From Jiangella sp. DSM 45060 (GTDB taxonomy: Bacteria; Actinomycetota; Actinomycetes; Jiangellales; Jiangellaceae): 64,000 nt of DNA. The number at the start of each line of letters is the position of its first letter. The first letter of the stretch is position 1. The notes under the pieces are model-generated. The model ran no database searches and was not told where the DNA came from. It was given only the letters and a program-made list of their open reading frames with translations. Below are positions 1-9,586 of this stretch, one piece after another. The stretch covers positions 2,294,001 to 2,358,000 of the forward strand of contig NZ_LT629771.1 in NCBI RefSeq assembly GCF_900105175.1, given 5' to 3'. The position numbers were made by a program, and so were the translations under genes.

Positions 1-90
1 CGTTCACAGATACAGAGCGCGAAGCGGCCGCCCAGATACGTGCGAAGGGGAAATTTCTCGGATTTCTTCGTTTCCGCAGGTCAGGCCTTG

Positions 91-120
91 GGGGAGCGGG
101 CGGCGTCCCGCCCGCTCCCC
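91..120 (-). terminator. GC-rich hairpin terminator
   Basis: Positions 91-103 and 108-120 are perfect 13-bp complements around a 4-nt loop. The hairpin starts 7 nt after the stop codon of the minus-strand gene ending at 127. There is no T-tract, as is common for actinobacterial hairpin terminators. Confidence 0.75.
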
Positions 121-126
121 GTCCGG

Positions 127-3100
127 TCAGCCCTGCGCCGGCGCCGCCTCAGGCGCTGCCTCGGCGCCCGTCAGGGGCACCTCGACGGCGCCGCCGGGCG
201 CGTTGGACTCGACGACGAGGTCCGCGCTCGTGCGTCCACCGGCGGCCGGCGGCGTGAACCGGACCGCCACGTCGCACGAGGCGCCCGGCGCGACCGGCGC
301 CGCGGTGCACGCCCGCGCGTCGGCCACCGCGAACGCGTCCGCCGTCACCGTCAGCCCGGACACCGTCAGCGGCCGGTCGCCGGTGTTCGTCAGCGTCACC
401 GGACGCACCGCGGCGTCGGCCGCCACGGCGGTGAACACCGGCGCGTCCGCGTCGACCCGGGCACCCGGACCGGCGGCGGCCACCACCCGGACCGTCGTCC
501 GTCCCGTCACCGGCGCCAGCGACTCGTCGCCGGTGTAGGGGCGCATGGAGTCGGCGGTGACCTCCAGCGTCACCTCGCCGGTGCGCAGGCCGGTCAGCTG
601 CCGCGTCACCGGGTCCAGGATCGCCACCTTGCCCTGGTCGCGGGCCCGGCGGACGGCCTGCTCGCCGGAGCCGACGGCCAGGCCGTCGTCGCCGGACCAG
701 CGCACGGACATCGGGTAGGCCAGCGGCACGACCCGGCTGCCCGGCAGCACGCCGGACGGTTGGACGACGTGCCCGCCGACGGTCACCGCGTGGCCCGCCT
801 CGACCGTCTCCGGCGCCTCGACGACGACCTGCTGGGCGAACGCGCGGACGTTGGCGTTGAGCCACTGCTGCGCGCCGGACCCGTCGCGGTCGACGTTCCA
901 CTCGACCCAGCCGGTGAAGCCGCCGCGGTCCGGGGTGCCGTACGGCGCCTTGCCCGACGACGGGTGCACGACGTACTGGACGCCCTCCTGCCGCTGGACG
1001 TTCGTGATCTGGGCGTGCGAGCCGACCATCGCGGCGCCCTTGTTGCTGCCGGACCGGAAATCGGCCAGCAGCCGTTCGACCAGCTGGACCTCCATGCGGT
1101 CGCCGAGCTGGCTGGACTTCGTCTCCGCCGGGTCGTCGACGGGGTGGTGGGCGAAGACCATGACGTTGCTGACGGCGTCGTCCTCGGCGGCGGTCGCCAG
1201 CGCCTCCTCGAGCATCGGCAGCTGGTCCCAGTCCGAGCCGCGCAGGCTGCCCAGCGCGCTGTTGAGCAGGATGAACCGGGTGCCCTTGTGGTCGAAGGTC
1301 CGGTATGGACGGCCGAACTCGGCCTCCCACGCGTCCAGCGTCGACTGCGTGTTGCCCACGCCGTAGGACTCGTGGTTGCCCGGCACGTAGTAGCAGGGGA
1401 CGGTGTCGGGGTCGTCGTCCGGCTCGGCGCCGACGGCGACGAGGTCGCAGCCGCCCTCTTCCAACGTCTGGCGGGCCAGCGCGAGGTCCTCGGGCAGGCC
1501 GCGGTCGACGATGTCGCCGTTGAGCACGACGAGGTCCGGCTCCTCGGCGCGGATGCGGTGCAGCGCGGCGACGGCGACCTGCGTGAGGTCCGGCGACGCG
1601 GCGGTGAACTGGACGTCGGAGAGCGTGGCGAAGGACCAGTCGGCGCCCGGCTGCGGCCGCCCGTCGGCGGACACCAGCGGGTCGGCGCGCAGCGGCTCCT
1701 GCGGGGGCAGGTCGATCTGCGACGGGACGTCCGCCTCCAGCCCGCCGATGACGAACCGGCCAGGCACTTGCTGGTCGACGGCGGTGTTGATGCCCTGGAA
1801 CGAGTTGAACCGGATCGGGAACACCGCCGTCGACGGGATGGTGAACGTCGCGTACTGCCACTCGTCCGACGGCTGCAGGCCGGTGCCGTAGACGCCGATC
1901 GAGGTGCCCTCGGCGTCCCAGAAGCCGGCGTAGGTCAGTCCGCTCGGCACGAACACGTCCGACTTGAGCTTGAGCCGGACCCGCAGCGGCTGGCCCGGGA
2001 TCTCCACCCAGCGGCTCGGGTTGCTGGCGGCGGTGATGCCCTTGTTGCGGGCGGCGCCGAACTCCAGCCGGATGCCGTTGGGGGTCGTCGAGGATGTCCA
2101 TGCGCACGCCGGCGGTGCCGTTGCGGGTCCAGCGTCCGGTGGCGGCGTGCTCGTCCTGGAAGTCGTAGACCTGGACGGTCTGGACGCCGACCGTCACGGG
2201 CAGCCGGATCGTCCGGCCGGCCGCGCTCAGCTCGACGACGGTGCCGCCGGCGGCCAGCGGGGTGACCAGCAGGCCGGCGCCGTCCGCGGTGATGTCGACG
2301 ACGCTCTCGTCGTAGCTGAGGTCGAGGTCGACCAGCTCGACGGGGGCGGCGAAGCCCTGCGCGTCGCGGCCGGTGACCTCGACCCGCACCGCGTTCTCCG
2401 GTCGCGCGTCGCCGATCGAGAGCCGGCTCGTGGACAGCTCCAGCGAGTGCAGTTCGCCGAGGATGTCGATGCTGCGCACGCCCTGGGCTGCGCCTGCGGT
2501 CGCATGCACGACGACGCGGCCGCGCCGGTTCGCCGGCACCTCGAGCACCGAGCCGTCGACGGTGCCGCCGCTGCTGCGCCAGCGGACGCTGTTCGGGTCC
2601 AGTTCGACCGGGGTGAGGTGGTCGTCGACGGCCTTCGCGGTGAGCGTGCGGTGCAGGCCGGGGAACGCGCGGGCGTCGTCCTCGCCGGGCGTGATGACCA
2701 GCTGCTTCGCCGTGCCGCTGCCCGGCGCCACGAACAGGCCGACGCCGTTCGGGTCCGGCCGCTCGGCGCCGTCGGAGGGGCTGTTGCGGACGGTCGCGGC
2801 GTCCTCGCCGAGCGGGCGCGCCACCATCGACGTCGAGCCGCCGCCGTCGAGGTTCCAGGCCTGTTCCGCGCCCAGGCGCACCATGAACCGGGCCAGCTCG
2901 CGCATCGTCATGCCGTTGACCGGCGACTGCCGCCCGTCGTTCGTCATGAGGATCATCGTGCGGCCGTCGTCCTTGAAGCCGATGACGGTGCGCGGGTGGA
3001 CGGCGTTGTCGAGCTCGGAGTCCGGGCGGGCGACGCCGTCGCGGACCAACTCGCGGTTGGAGCCGATGACGAAGCGCATCTGCCGGGCGATCTCGTCGCT

Positions 3101-3922
3101 GAGCTCGTAGCTGAGCGTCACGCCGTCGCCCGGCTGCAGGGTGCGGATCGCGGCCGCGCCGGCCTCCCGTCCGACCAGCACGAAGGCGCCGTCGGGGATG
3201 GGGCCTTCGCCTGCCCTGCTGGCGTCGACGGTGACCACCCGCTCGTCCTGGACCAGCACCGACGCGACGTCGGTGGCGCCGCTGACGCCGATGGCGCGGC
3301 TGTAGCTGCCCCAGGCGGGCGTGTAGGCGACGATGGCGTTCGCGGGGGAGCCGGACATCGTGTTCGACGCGTTCAGCGAGGTCACCGGGTGCGCGCTGCC
3401 CCCGAACGTCGCCGTCGCGTCGAGCGTCATGTCGACCGCGCGGCCGATGCCGTCCCTGCCGACGCCGATGTGCGACCACGTCCCGTGGTCCGACGACTTC
3501 AGCAGCTCGCCGTCGCGGACCTCCGCGCCCAGCGGCGCGCCGGAGTTGTTGATGTCGAAGAAGTCGCCGTTGACCCCGGCGACCGCCCCGGCCTCGTTCA
3601 CCATGACGCTCGTCGCCTGGCGGTCGGTGACGTGCTCGCCGGCCAGCAGGTCGCTGGTGACGGCCGGGTTGGCGAGGTCGGCGGTGAGGATGTGCTGGTC
3701 GTACCAGCCGGTCGGGGTGACGGAGGTCAGCTCGCGCAGCGTGATGCCGGGCCCGATCTGCTCGGTCCGGTCCACCAGCTCGATCGCGTCGTCCGTCAGC
3801 GGCGGCTCGTCCTGTGCTGTGGCGGGCACGCCGGTGAACCCGCCGACCACGACGGCGGACACCGTCAGAGCGGACAACGACGTCACCCATCGACGTCGTA
3901 CGTTGGTGCTCGACATTGGCAT
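127..3922 (-). pseudogene. Secreted phosphodiester glycosidase / metallophosphatase fusion (frameshifted)
   Basis: Read as one gene this encodes about 1,265 residues. A signal peptide (RRRW, hydrophobic stretch, ATAQD cleavage region) leads into a phosphodiester glycosidase (NAGPA/DUF2233) domain with GVNGDFF and NLDGGGSTSM motifs. Ig-like segments follow, then a calcineurin-like metallophosphatase (SDVQ, GDIVDRG, PGNHE, AHHP) and a C-terminal ASH-like beta domain. The usual last metal motif GHxH reads GSHAQ. A one-base insertion in the five-G run at 2080-2084 splits the frame; dropping one base joins both halves smoothly (DDPNGIRLEFG). The start is the ATG at 3922, with AAGGA 4 nt upstream; the ATG at 3916 is equally possible. 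No sortase motif or C-terminal membrane anchor is seen. The substrate is unknown; extracellular cleavage of phosphodiester-linked glycans or wall polymers is an inference. Confidence 0.8.
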
Positions 3923-4123
3923 CGAGTCCTTGGATAGAGGTATAGGCCAATGCCATTGAAGTGGTTCGATGCACCTTGTCCTAGTCATCCCATTTGCGGC
4001 GGATGGAATTCTGGATGAACCGGGGTCGTGGGTGCGCCCTGGGTTGTCGCTCGGCAGCGATTGGGGTGGTGGTGTTCCGGGCGCTGGCTCGGCGTCGGTA
4101 CGGCGACCTGGCCCGGACCCCCG

Positions 4124-4172
4124 TGATCATGTCCGCTGACGGCATGCCAGCGACCGCCACCGAACATGATCA
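4124..4172. repeat. Inverted repeat with TGATCATGT arms
   Basis: The arms TGATCATGT (4124-4132) and ACATGATCA (4164-4172) are perfect complements, extending to 11 of 12. The element lies in a gene-free stretch between two minus-strand genes. Similar GATCAT-rich arms occur in the hairpins at 9535 and 48687. Its role (terminator or protein site) is not settled by sequence. Confidence 0.45.
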
Positions 4173-4199
4173 TGAAATCCCCGGCTCGGTTCGCACCGT

Positions 4200-4990
4200 C
4201 GCGGGGGGCTCGTGTCCGGTCGCCGTGGGGGCGGCGCGCTTCGCCGTGGGGGGTGCTGCGGTGGGCGGTGCGGTGCGGTGGGCGGTGCGGTGCGCGGTGG
4301 GCGGGGTACGGTCCCCGGTCCCCTCCCGGCCGGGAGGGCTCCCACCCTACGGGCGGGCGGCGTTAACCCGGCGTGAACGGCCGTCCGTCGTTGCCTGTCG
4401 CCGGGGCTCGGTCTGGGGTGCGGCTCCCTGGGGCCGGCCCTTCGTCGCGGTGCGGCTCGGGGTCGGCGGCGAGGTCGCCACGGGTCGGCCTCCGGCGCCG
4501 TGCGGCTCGGAACCGTCGGCGCGGTCAGGGGCGGGGCTCTGGCGCGGTGCGGCTCGGGGTCGGCGGCGAGGTCGCTACGGGTCGGCCTCCGGCGCCGGTG
4601 CGGCTCGGTGCGCGGTGGGCGAGGTTCGGTCCCCGCCCGGCCGGGAGGGCCCCCACCCTACGGGCGGGCGGCGTTAACCCAGCGTGAACGGCCGCCCACA
4701 GATGTCCGCCGCCGGGGCTCGGTCTGGGGTACGGCTGCTCACGGCCGGCCCGCCAGCGCGGTGCGGCTCGGGGTGGCCGGCGAGGTCGCTACGGGCCGGG
4801 CCTCCGGCGCGGTGCGGCGCGGTGCGCGGTGGGCGGGGTTCGGTCCCCGCCCGGCCGGGAGGGCCCCCACCCTACGGGCGGGCGGCGTTAACCCAGCGTG
4901 AACGGCCGCCCACCGACGTGCCCAGCCCGCCGACGGTCCCTGCCCACCGACGGGCCCGACCGCCGACGGTCCCTGCCTACCGAGGGGCGG
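4200..4990. repeat. GC-rich interspersed repeat field, three long copies
   Basis: This is most of a roughly 1-kb gene-free stretch between 3923 and 5012. A segment of about 90 bp recurs at about 4290-4385, 4609-4697 and 4822-4911. Each copy can form a stem (CCGCCCG with CGGGCGG) and ends with a GTTAACCC-(G/A)-GCGTGAAC element. Between copies a second unit recurs (GGGGCTCGGTCTGGGGT, then GCGGCTCGGGG and CGAGGTCGC). At 4929-4983 a further unit of about 22 bp is repeated with 33-bp spacing. Related sequence appears inverted at 48561-48604. No open frame here has homology or codon structure I recognise. Confidence 0.8.
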
Positions 4991-5012
4991 AGGCGGCGGG
5001 GCGGGGGAGCGG

Positions 5013-6194
5013 TCAGTCGTTCTTGCGGCGCCCGAACATGATCTCGTCCCAGCTGGGGACGCTGGGCCGGCGGGAGCGGGAGGAGCTGGTCTTGCGGGCC
5101 GGCGGCGCCGGCTCGTCGGCCGTGGGGGCGAGGTCGGCGGCCTGCTCGTCGTCGGTTTCGACGTGCTGGGCGATGTCGCTGAGCCGCAGCCGCTCGCTCG
5201 TGACCGCGTCGTCGGCCTCATCCTCGACGGCCGAGGCGCCCGAGGCGGAGGCGGACGGACCGGCAGCAGCGGGCGGCTCGGCGGGCTCAGGCGTGTGGTC
5301 GTGGAACAGGTCGGGCTCGCGACGACGGCGCTCGCGGCCGGTGCGGGTGGTGCGCCGCTGGCGGCGGGCCGCGGCCGGGATCGGCGTGGTGTCGTCGAAC
5401 TCGTCCTCATCGTCAGCGGAGGCGGACGAGGACGTGGACGACGACGCAGAAGCGTCGCGCACGAGACCGCGCACCGGCCCCACCCCGGCCGGCTTGAGGA
5501 ACGCCGGCAGGTCGGGGCCCTCGTCGTCTTCGGCGGGCGCCGCGGCGCCGGACGAACCGCCCACGACGGACAGCCGGGCCGGGCCGGCGGGGACCTCGGG
5601 CTCGGGGTCGGCGGGCGCCTCGGCCGGCAGCACGCCGGCGATGGAGCGGGCGTTGTGGTCCTCGGGCACGACGGTGCGGCCGGACGGGTCGAACGAGAAG
5701 AGGGCGGAGTCCTCCTCCTCGCCGGCCCACGCGAACCGGACCAGCCAGCGGCCGTCCTCGCGCCGCCACGCGTCCCACTCGACGAGGTCGGGGTCGGCGC
5801 CGTGCGTCTTGGCGGTCGCCCCCGCGGCGGCCTCCAGTGTCTGCGGCGGGCCGTCGCCGCCCAGCCGGCGCACCGTGGCCTGCCGGGCGCGGCCCGCGAT
5901 GTGCTCGCGTTCGGCGAGGACGGGGCCGGCGAAGCGCTCGACCTTCTCGCGTGGCATGCCCGCCACGGCGGCGACGGAGTCGACGGACTCGCCCGCCCGG
6001 ATGCGTGCCTGGATGTCGCGTGGACGTAGCTGGCTTTCGAGCCGGATATCCAACTGTCCCAACCTCGCTCGGTCGCCTCGGATCGCGGCGAGCAGGCGAT
6101 CGTCCACCCGCAACGCCAGCTGTTCACCGTCGTGGCCGGAGAGGATGAGGTGAGCGCCGTCCTCACTGACCGCGATCAGCCGAAGCTCACGCAT
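5013..6194 (-). CDS. sepH: Septation protein SepH
   Basis: SepH (DUF3071) is an actinobacterial cell-division protein that stimulates FtsZ assembly at septa. The N-terminal about 110 residues carry the conserved domain, starting MRELRLIAVSEDG and including a helix-turn-helix-like stretch (DIQARIRAGESVDSVAAVAG). A long low-complexity acidic/proline-rich linker follows, then a short basic C-terminal motif (SRRPSVPSWDEIMFG) typical of the family. GTG (6203), ATG (6197) and ATG (6194) are stacked in frame; GGAGG ends 8 nt before 6194, and homologues begin M-x-ELR, so 6194 is chosen. Length is 393 aa. It is probably transcribed alone. Confidence 0.88.
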   Translation of the reverse strand: MRELRLIAVSEDGAHLILSGHDGEQLALRVDDRLLAAIRGDRARLGQLDIRLESQLRPRDIQARIRAGESVDSVAAVAGMPREKVERFAGPVLAEREHIAGRARQATVRRLGGDGPPQTLEAAAGATAKTHGADPDLVEWDAWRREDGRWLVRFAWAGEEEDSALFSFDPSGRTVVPEDHNARSIAGVLPAEAPADPEPEVPAGPARLSVVGGSSGAAAPAEDDEGPDLPAFLKPAGVGPVRGLVRDASASSSTSSSASADDEDEFDDTTPIPAAARRQRRTTRTGRERRRREPDLFHDHTPEPAEPPAAAGPSASASGASAVEDEADDAVTSERLRLSDIAQHVETDDEQAADLAPTADEPAPPARKTSSSRSRRPSVPSWDEIMFGRRKND

Positions 6195-6293
6195 CATCCT
6201 CACCTCCGATCACGACTGCCATCCATCGTCACCCGCGGCACCGGGTCCGACCAAGCCGCCACGCCGCCACCGGCCGGTCTGACGAGCACTTTT

Positions 6294-7583
6294 CTACTCG
6301 CCCAGCACCTGGTCGAGGTACTCGTTGGCCATGATCCGCTCCGGGTCGACCCGGTCGCGGACCGCCCGGAACGTCCCCATTCGCCGGTAGTGATCGAGAA
6401 GATACCCCGAATCGCGGGTATGGAGCTTTCCCCAGTGCGGCCGCCCACCGTACTCGGTCCACAGCTTCTCGACGGCGGAGAACCAGCCGGTGTAGTCCGT
6501 CCGGGGGTAGGCGTGCGTCGCGACGTAGACGGTGTCGCGCTCGTAGGCGGGGGAGAGCCACACGTCGTCGGCCGGTGCGAGGCGGACCTCGACCGGGAAC
6601 GCCACCCGCCACGGCCCGCGCGCCGTCAGGTCGCGCAGCGCCCGCAGCGCCCCGGGCGCCGCCGAGCGGGGCAGCGCGTACTCCATCTCGTGGAACCGGA
6701 CCCGCCGCGTGCTGGTGAACACCTTCGGCGCGGCGTCGACGAAGCTGCGGGCGCCGATCAGCCGGGCGGCGACGGCGTTGACGGCCGGTGTGGTCTTGGG
6801 CGCGGCCCGGGTCACCCGCTGCACCAGCGCCAGTCCGGCGTTCTCGACGACGTCGCCGGACCACCAGGCGGCGACGGGGTTCGGCGGCGCGGCCGGCTCG
6901 CCGGTGCGGCGGTTGACGGTGAGCTGGACGGCGTCGGTGAACGGCAGCCAGTAGAGGTCGCAGTGGTCGGCCGCCTCGAGGTCGGCGAACCGCTCGACGA
7001 CGGCGTCCAGTGTCGTCCGCTCCACCGTCGACCGCAGCGTGAAGGCCGGTTCGACCCGGAACGTGACACTGGTCACGATGCCCAGCGCGCCGAGGCCCAG
7101 CCGCGCGGCCTGGAACAGGTCGCCGTCGTCGGTGGCCGACACGCGCCGCACCGTGCCGTCGGGCAGCGCGATCTCCAGCGCCACCACCTGCTCGGACAGC
7201 GACGCGCTGGCCCGGCCGCTGCCGTGGGTGCCGGTCGCGATGGCCCCGGACACCGTCTGGACCGCGATGTCGCCCATGTTCGTCAGGCCGTAGCCGCGCT
7301 CGGTGAGCAGCGCGTTGAGCTCGTGCAACCGGGTGCCGGCGCCGACGGTCGCCGTGCCCGCCTCCGTGTCGAGGGCGAGCAGGCCGCTGAGGCCGTCGAG
7401 CCGGACCTGCACGCCGTCCGTCGCCGCGACGGGGGTGAAGCTGTGGCCCGCGCCGACCGGCTTGACCCGCAGCCCGTCGCGTGCGGCGGCGGTGAGCACG
7501 GCGGCGGCCTCGTCGGCGCCGGCCGGCCGCTCGACGCGGACCGGGCGCGCCTGGACGGTACGCGCCCAGTTCTGCCAGACCAT
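6294..7583 (-). CDS. FAD-linked D-arabinono-1,4-lactone oxidase family protein
   Basis: This 429-aa vanillyl-alcohol-oxidase-type flavoprotein has an N-terminal FAD-binding domain (VKPVGAGHSFTP, where the His is the usual covalent FAD site, and GTHGSG) and a C-terminal ALO domain ending in HWGKLH, as in L-gulono-/D-arabinono-lactone oxidases. It probably oxidises a sugar lactone; the natural substrate in actinobacteria is not certain. The ATG at 7583 (MVWQNWARTVQARP) fits family starts. It is divergent from ferrochelatase, with 18 bp between start codons. Confidence 0.87.
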   Translation of the reverse strand: MVWQNWARTVQARPVRVERPAGADEAAAVLTAAARDGLRVKPVGAGHSFTPVAATDGVQVRLDGLSGLLALDTEAGTATVGAGTRLHELNALLTERGYGLTNMGDIAVQTVSGAIATGTHGSGRASASLSEQVVALEIALPDGTVRRVSATDDGDLFQAARLGLGALGIVTSVTFRVEPAFTLRSTVERTTLDAVVERFADLEAADHCDLYWLPFTDAVQLTVNRRTGEPAAPPNPVAAWWSGDVVENAGLALVQRVTRAAPKTTPAVNAVAARLIGARSFVDAAPKVFTSTRRVRFHEMEYALPRSAAPGALRALRDLTARGPWRVAFPVEVRLAPADDVWLSPAYERDTVYVATHAYPRTDYTGWFSAVEKLWTEYGGRPHWGKLHTRDSGYLLDHYRRMGTFRAVRDRVDPERIMANEYLDQVLGE

Positions 7584-7589
7584 GGGCGT

Positions 7590-7595
7590 TAGGCT
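7590..7595 (+). promoter_or_regulatory. Candidate -10 box (TAGGCT) for hemH
   Basis: TAGGCT ends 6 nt before the GTG at 7602, which puts the transcription start at the start codon and implies a leaderless mRNA. No ribosome binding site is present. Confidence 0.5.
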
Positions 7596-7601
7596 CTCAT
7601 G

Positions 7602-8702
7602 GTGAGCATCACCGATCCGTACGACGCCCTCCTGGTCGTCTCCTTCGGCGGTCCGGAGGGGCAGGACGACGTCATCCCGTTCCTCGAGAACGTCACGCGC
7701 GGCAAGGGCATCCCGCGCGAGCGGCTGGAAGAGGTCGGCGAGCACTACCGCCTGTTCGGCGGGCGCAGCCCGATCAACGACCAGAACCGCGCGCTGATCG
7801 CGAACCTCGAGCACGAGCTGGCCGAGCGGCGCATCTCGCTGCCGGTCTACTGGGGCAACCGCAACTGGGACCCCTACCTCGCCGACGAGCTGGCCCGCAT
7901 GCGCGACGACGGCGTCGAGCGCGTCGCGGCGTTCGTGACCAGCGCGTACGACTCCTACTCCGGCTGCCGGCAGTACCGCGAGGACCTCTGGCGCGCCGTG
8001 CAGGAGGTCGGGCCGGGGGCGCCGCGCATCGACCGGCTGCGGCACTCGTTCGACCACCCCGGCTTCGTGACGGCCAACGCCGACGGCGTCGTGGGCGCGC
8101 TCGGCGACCTCCCGCGCGACGTCGCCGACCGGGCCCGCATCGTCTACGTGACGCACTCCATCCCCGACGCCATGGCCGAGACGTCCGGGCCGACGGGCGG
8201 GGCGTACGTCGCGCAGCACCTGGCCGTCGCGTCCGCCGTCAGCGCGCAGGTGCAGGCCCGCACGGGCGTGGAGCGCCCGCACGACCTCGTCTACTGCTCG
8301 CGCAGCGGCCCGCCGTCGATGCCGTGGCTGGAGCCCGACGTCAACGACCACCTGGCCGCGCTGGCGTCCGAGGGCGTCGAGGCGGTCGTGCTGGCGCCCA
8401 TCGGGTTCCTGTCCGATCACATGGAGGTCGCGTACGACCTCGACACCGAGGCGCTGGCGACGGCGAAGGAGCTGGGCATCGCGGCGGCCCGCGCGGCCAC
8501 CGCCGGCACCCACCCCGACTTCGTCGACACCGTCATCGACCTCCTGCTCGAGCGGGCCGCCGTCGAGCGCGGCGAGCCCGTCGTCCGGGCCAGCATCGGC
8601 CCGCCCGGCCCCGCCGCCGACGTCTGCCCGGCCGGCTGCTGCCCGAACCTGCGCGAGGACCTCCCCGCGCTCTGCGGCGTCGACTCGCCCCCGTACCCGT
8701 GA
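7602..8702 (+). CDS. hemH: Ferrochelatase (coproporphyrin ferrochelatase)
   Basis: This enzyme inserts iron into coproporphyrin III, the penultimate step of the Gram-positive haem route. The N-terminus DALLVVSFGGPEG and the segment GGRSPINDQNRAL are typical. The 366-aa length is normal. The C-terminus is cysteine-rich (CPAGCCPNLRE), compatible with the [2Fe-2S] cluster known in actinobacterial ferrochelatases; the cluster itself is inferred. The GTG at 7602 is preferred because of the -10 spacing; the ATG at 7599 adds one residue. hemE, hemG and hemQ lie over 40 kb away. suhB follows after 19 nt, so the two are probably co-transcribed. Confidence 0.93.
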   Translation: MSITDPYDALLVVSFGGPEGQDDVIPFLENVTRGKGIPRERLEEVGEHYRLFGGRSPINDQNRALIANLEHELAERRISLPVYWGNRNWDPYLADELARMRDDGVERVAAFVTSAYDSYSGCRQYREDLWRAVQEVGPGAPRIDRLRHSFDHPGFVTANADGVVGALGDLPRDVADRARIVYVTHSIPDAMAETSGPTGGAYVAQHLAVASAVSAQVQARTGVERPHDLVYCSRSGPPSMPWLEPDVNDHLAALASEGVEAVVLAPIGFLSDHMEVAYDLDTEALATAKELGIAAARAATAGTHPDFVDTVIDLLLERAAVERGEPVVRASIGPPGPAADVCPAGCCPNLREDLPALCGVDSPPYP

Positions 8703-8721
8703 CCCCTGTGGAGGAATCCCC

Positions 8722-9525
8722 GTGACGGCCGACCCCGCCGACCTGCTCGTCCTGGCCGAGAAGACCGCCCGTGAGGCCGGTGACCTCGTCCGCGACAAGC
8801 GTGAGGCGGTCGAGCGCATGGCCGTCGCCGGCACCAAGTCGACGCCCACGGACGTCGTCACGGAGTCCGACACCGCAGCGGAGGCGCTGATCCGCTCGCG
8901 CCTCTTCGCCGCCCGCCCCGACGACGGCTTCCTCGGCGAGGAGGACGGTTCGGTCGCCGGCTCGACCGGCGTCGAGTGGGTGGTCGACCCGATCGACGGC
9001 ACCGTCAACTACCTCTACGGGATCCCGCAGTACGCGGTCTCCATCGCCGCCCGCGTCGACGGCGTGGTCCGCGCCGGCGTCGTCCACAACCCCGCCAGCG
9101 GCGAGACGTGGACGGCGGTGTCCGGTGGCGGCGCCTTCCTCGACGGCGGCCCGGTGCGCGTCTCGTCCTGCACGTCGCTGTCGCTGGCGCTGGTCGGGAC
9201 CGGTTTCGGCTACGACGCGGTGCGGCGGGCGCGGCAGGCGGCGGTGCTGCTGGAGGTCGTCCCGGCCGTCCGCGACATCCGCCGGGCCGGCGCCGCCGCG
9301 CTCGATCTGTGCGCCGTGGCGACCGGCCGGCTGGACGCCTACTACGAGCGCGGCCTGAACCCGTGGGACCTCGCGGCGGGCGGGCTGATCGCCGCCGAGG
9401 CCGGCGCGGTGGTCAGCGGCCTGCGCGGTGCGGAGGCCGGCAACGACCTCGCCCTGGCCGCGACGCCCGGCGTGGCGGCCGAGCTGACGGCGCTCCTGGA
9501 GCGGCTCGGCGCCGACCACGACTGA
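8722..9525 (+). CDS. suhB: Inositol monophosphatase family protein (SuhB-like)
   Basis: The protein hydrolyses inositol-1-phosphate or a related sugar phosphate with Mg2+. The metal-binding motifs are visible: GEEDGS, WVVDPIDGTVNY and, near the C-terminus, NPWDLAAGGLIAAEAGA. Length is 267 aa, normal for the family. The start is GTG at 8722 with GGAGGA 6 nt upstream. In actinobacteria, inositol feeds phosphatidylinositol and mycothiol synthesis, but the exact substrate cannot be read here. The operon ends at the bidirectional hairpin that follows. Confidence 0.9.
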   Translation: MTADPADLLVLAEKTAREAGDLVRDKREAVERMAVAGTKSTPTDVVTESDTAAEALIRSRLFAARPDDGFLGEEDGSVAGSTGVEWVVDPIDGTVNYLYGIPQYAVSIAARVDGVVRAGVVHNPASGETWTAVSGGGAFLDGGPVRVSSCTSLSLALVGTGFGYDAVRRARQAAVLLEVVPAVRDIRRAGAAALDLCAVATGRLDAYYERGLNPWDLAAGGLIAAEAGAVVSGLRGAEAGNDLALAATPGVAAELTALLERLGADHD

Positions 9526-9534
9526 TCCGCTCCC

Positions 9535-9586
9535 ATGATCATCAATGATCCAACCACCCATAGGGGGTCGGATCATTGATGATCAT
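9535..9586. terminator. Bidirectional terminator hairpin
   Basis: ATGATCATCAATGATCC (9535-9551) is the perfect reverse complement of 9570-9586, with an 18-nt loop. It lies between convergent genes, and its right arm includes the stop codon of the ABC permease at 9583. It is AT-rich compared with its surroundings. Confidence 0.82.

Noticed and set aside
40-2265. A 741-codon open frame on the plus strand opposite the phosphatase
   Set aside because: Its translation is Arg/Gly/Val-rich shadow sequence with no domain; the minus strand carries clear phosphatase motifs.
3985-4173. A 62-codon minus-strand frame
   Set aside because: Low-complexity, without homology or a ribosome binding site; it lies in the repeat-flanking region.
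4200-4990. CRISPR array
   Set aside because: Repeats are too long and unequal, spacers are themselves repetitive, and no cas genes are present.
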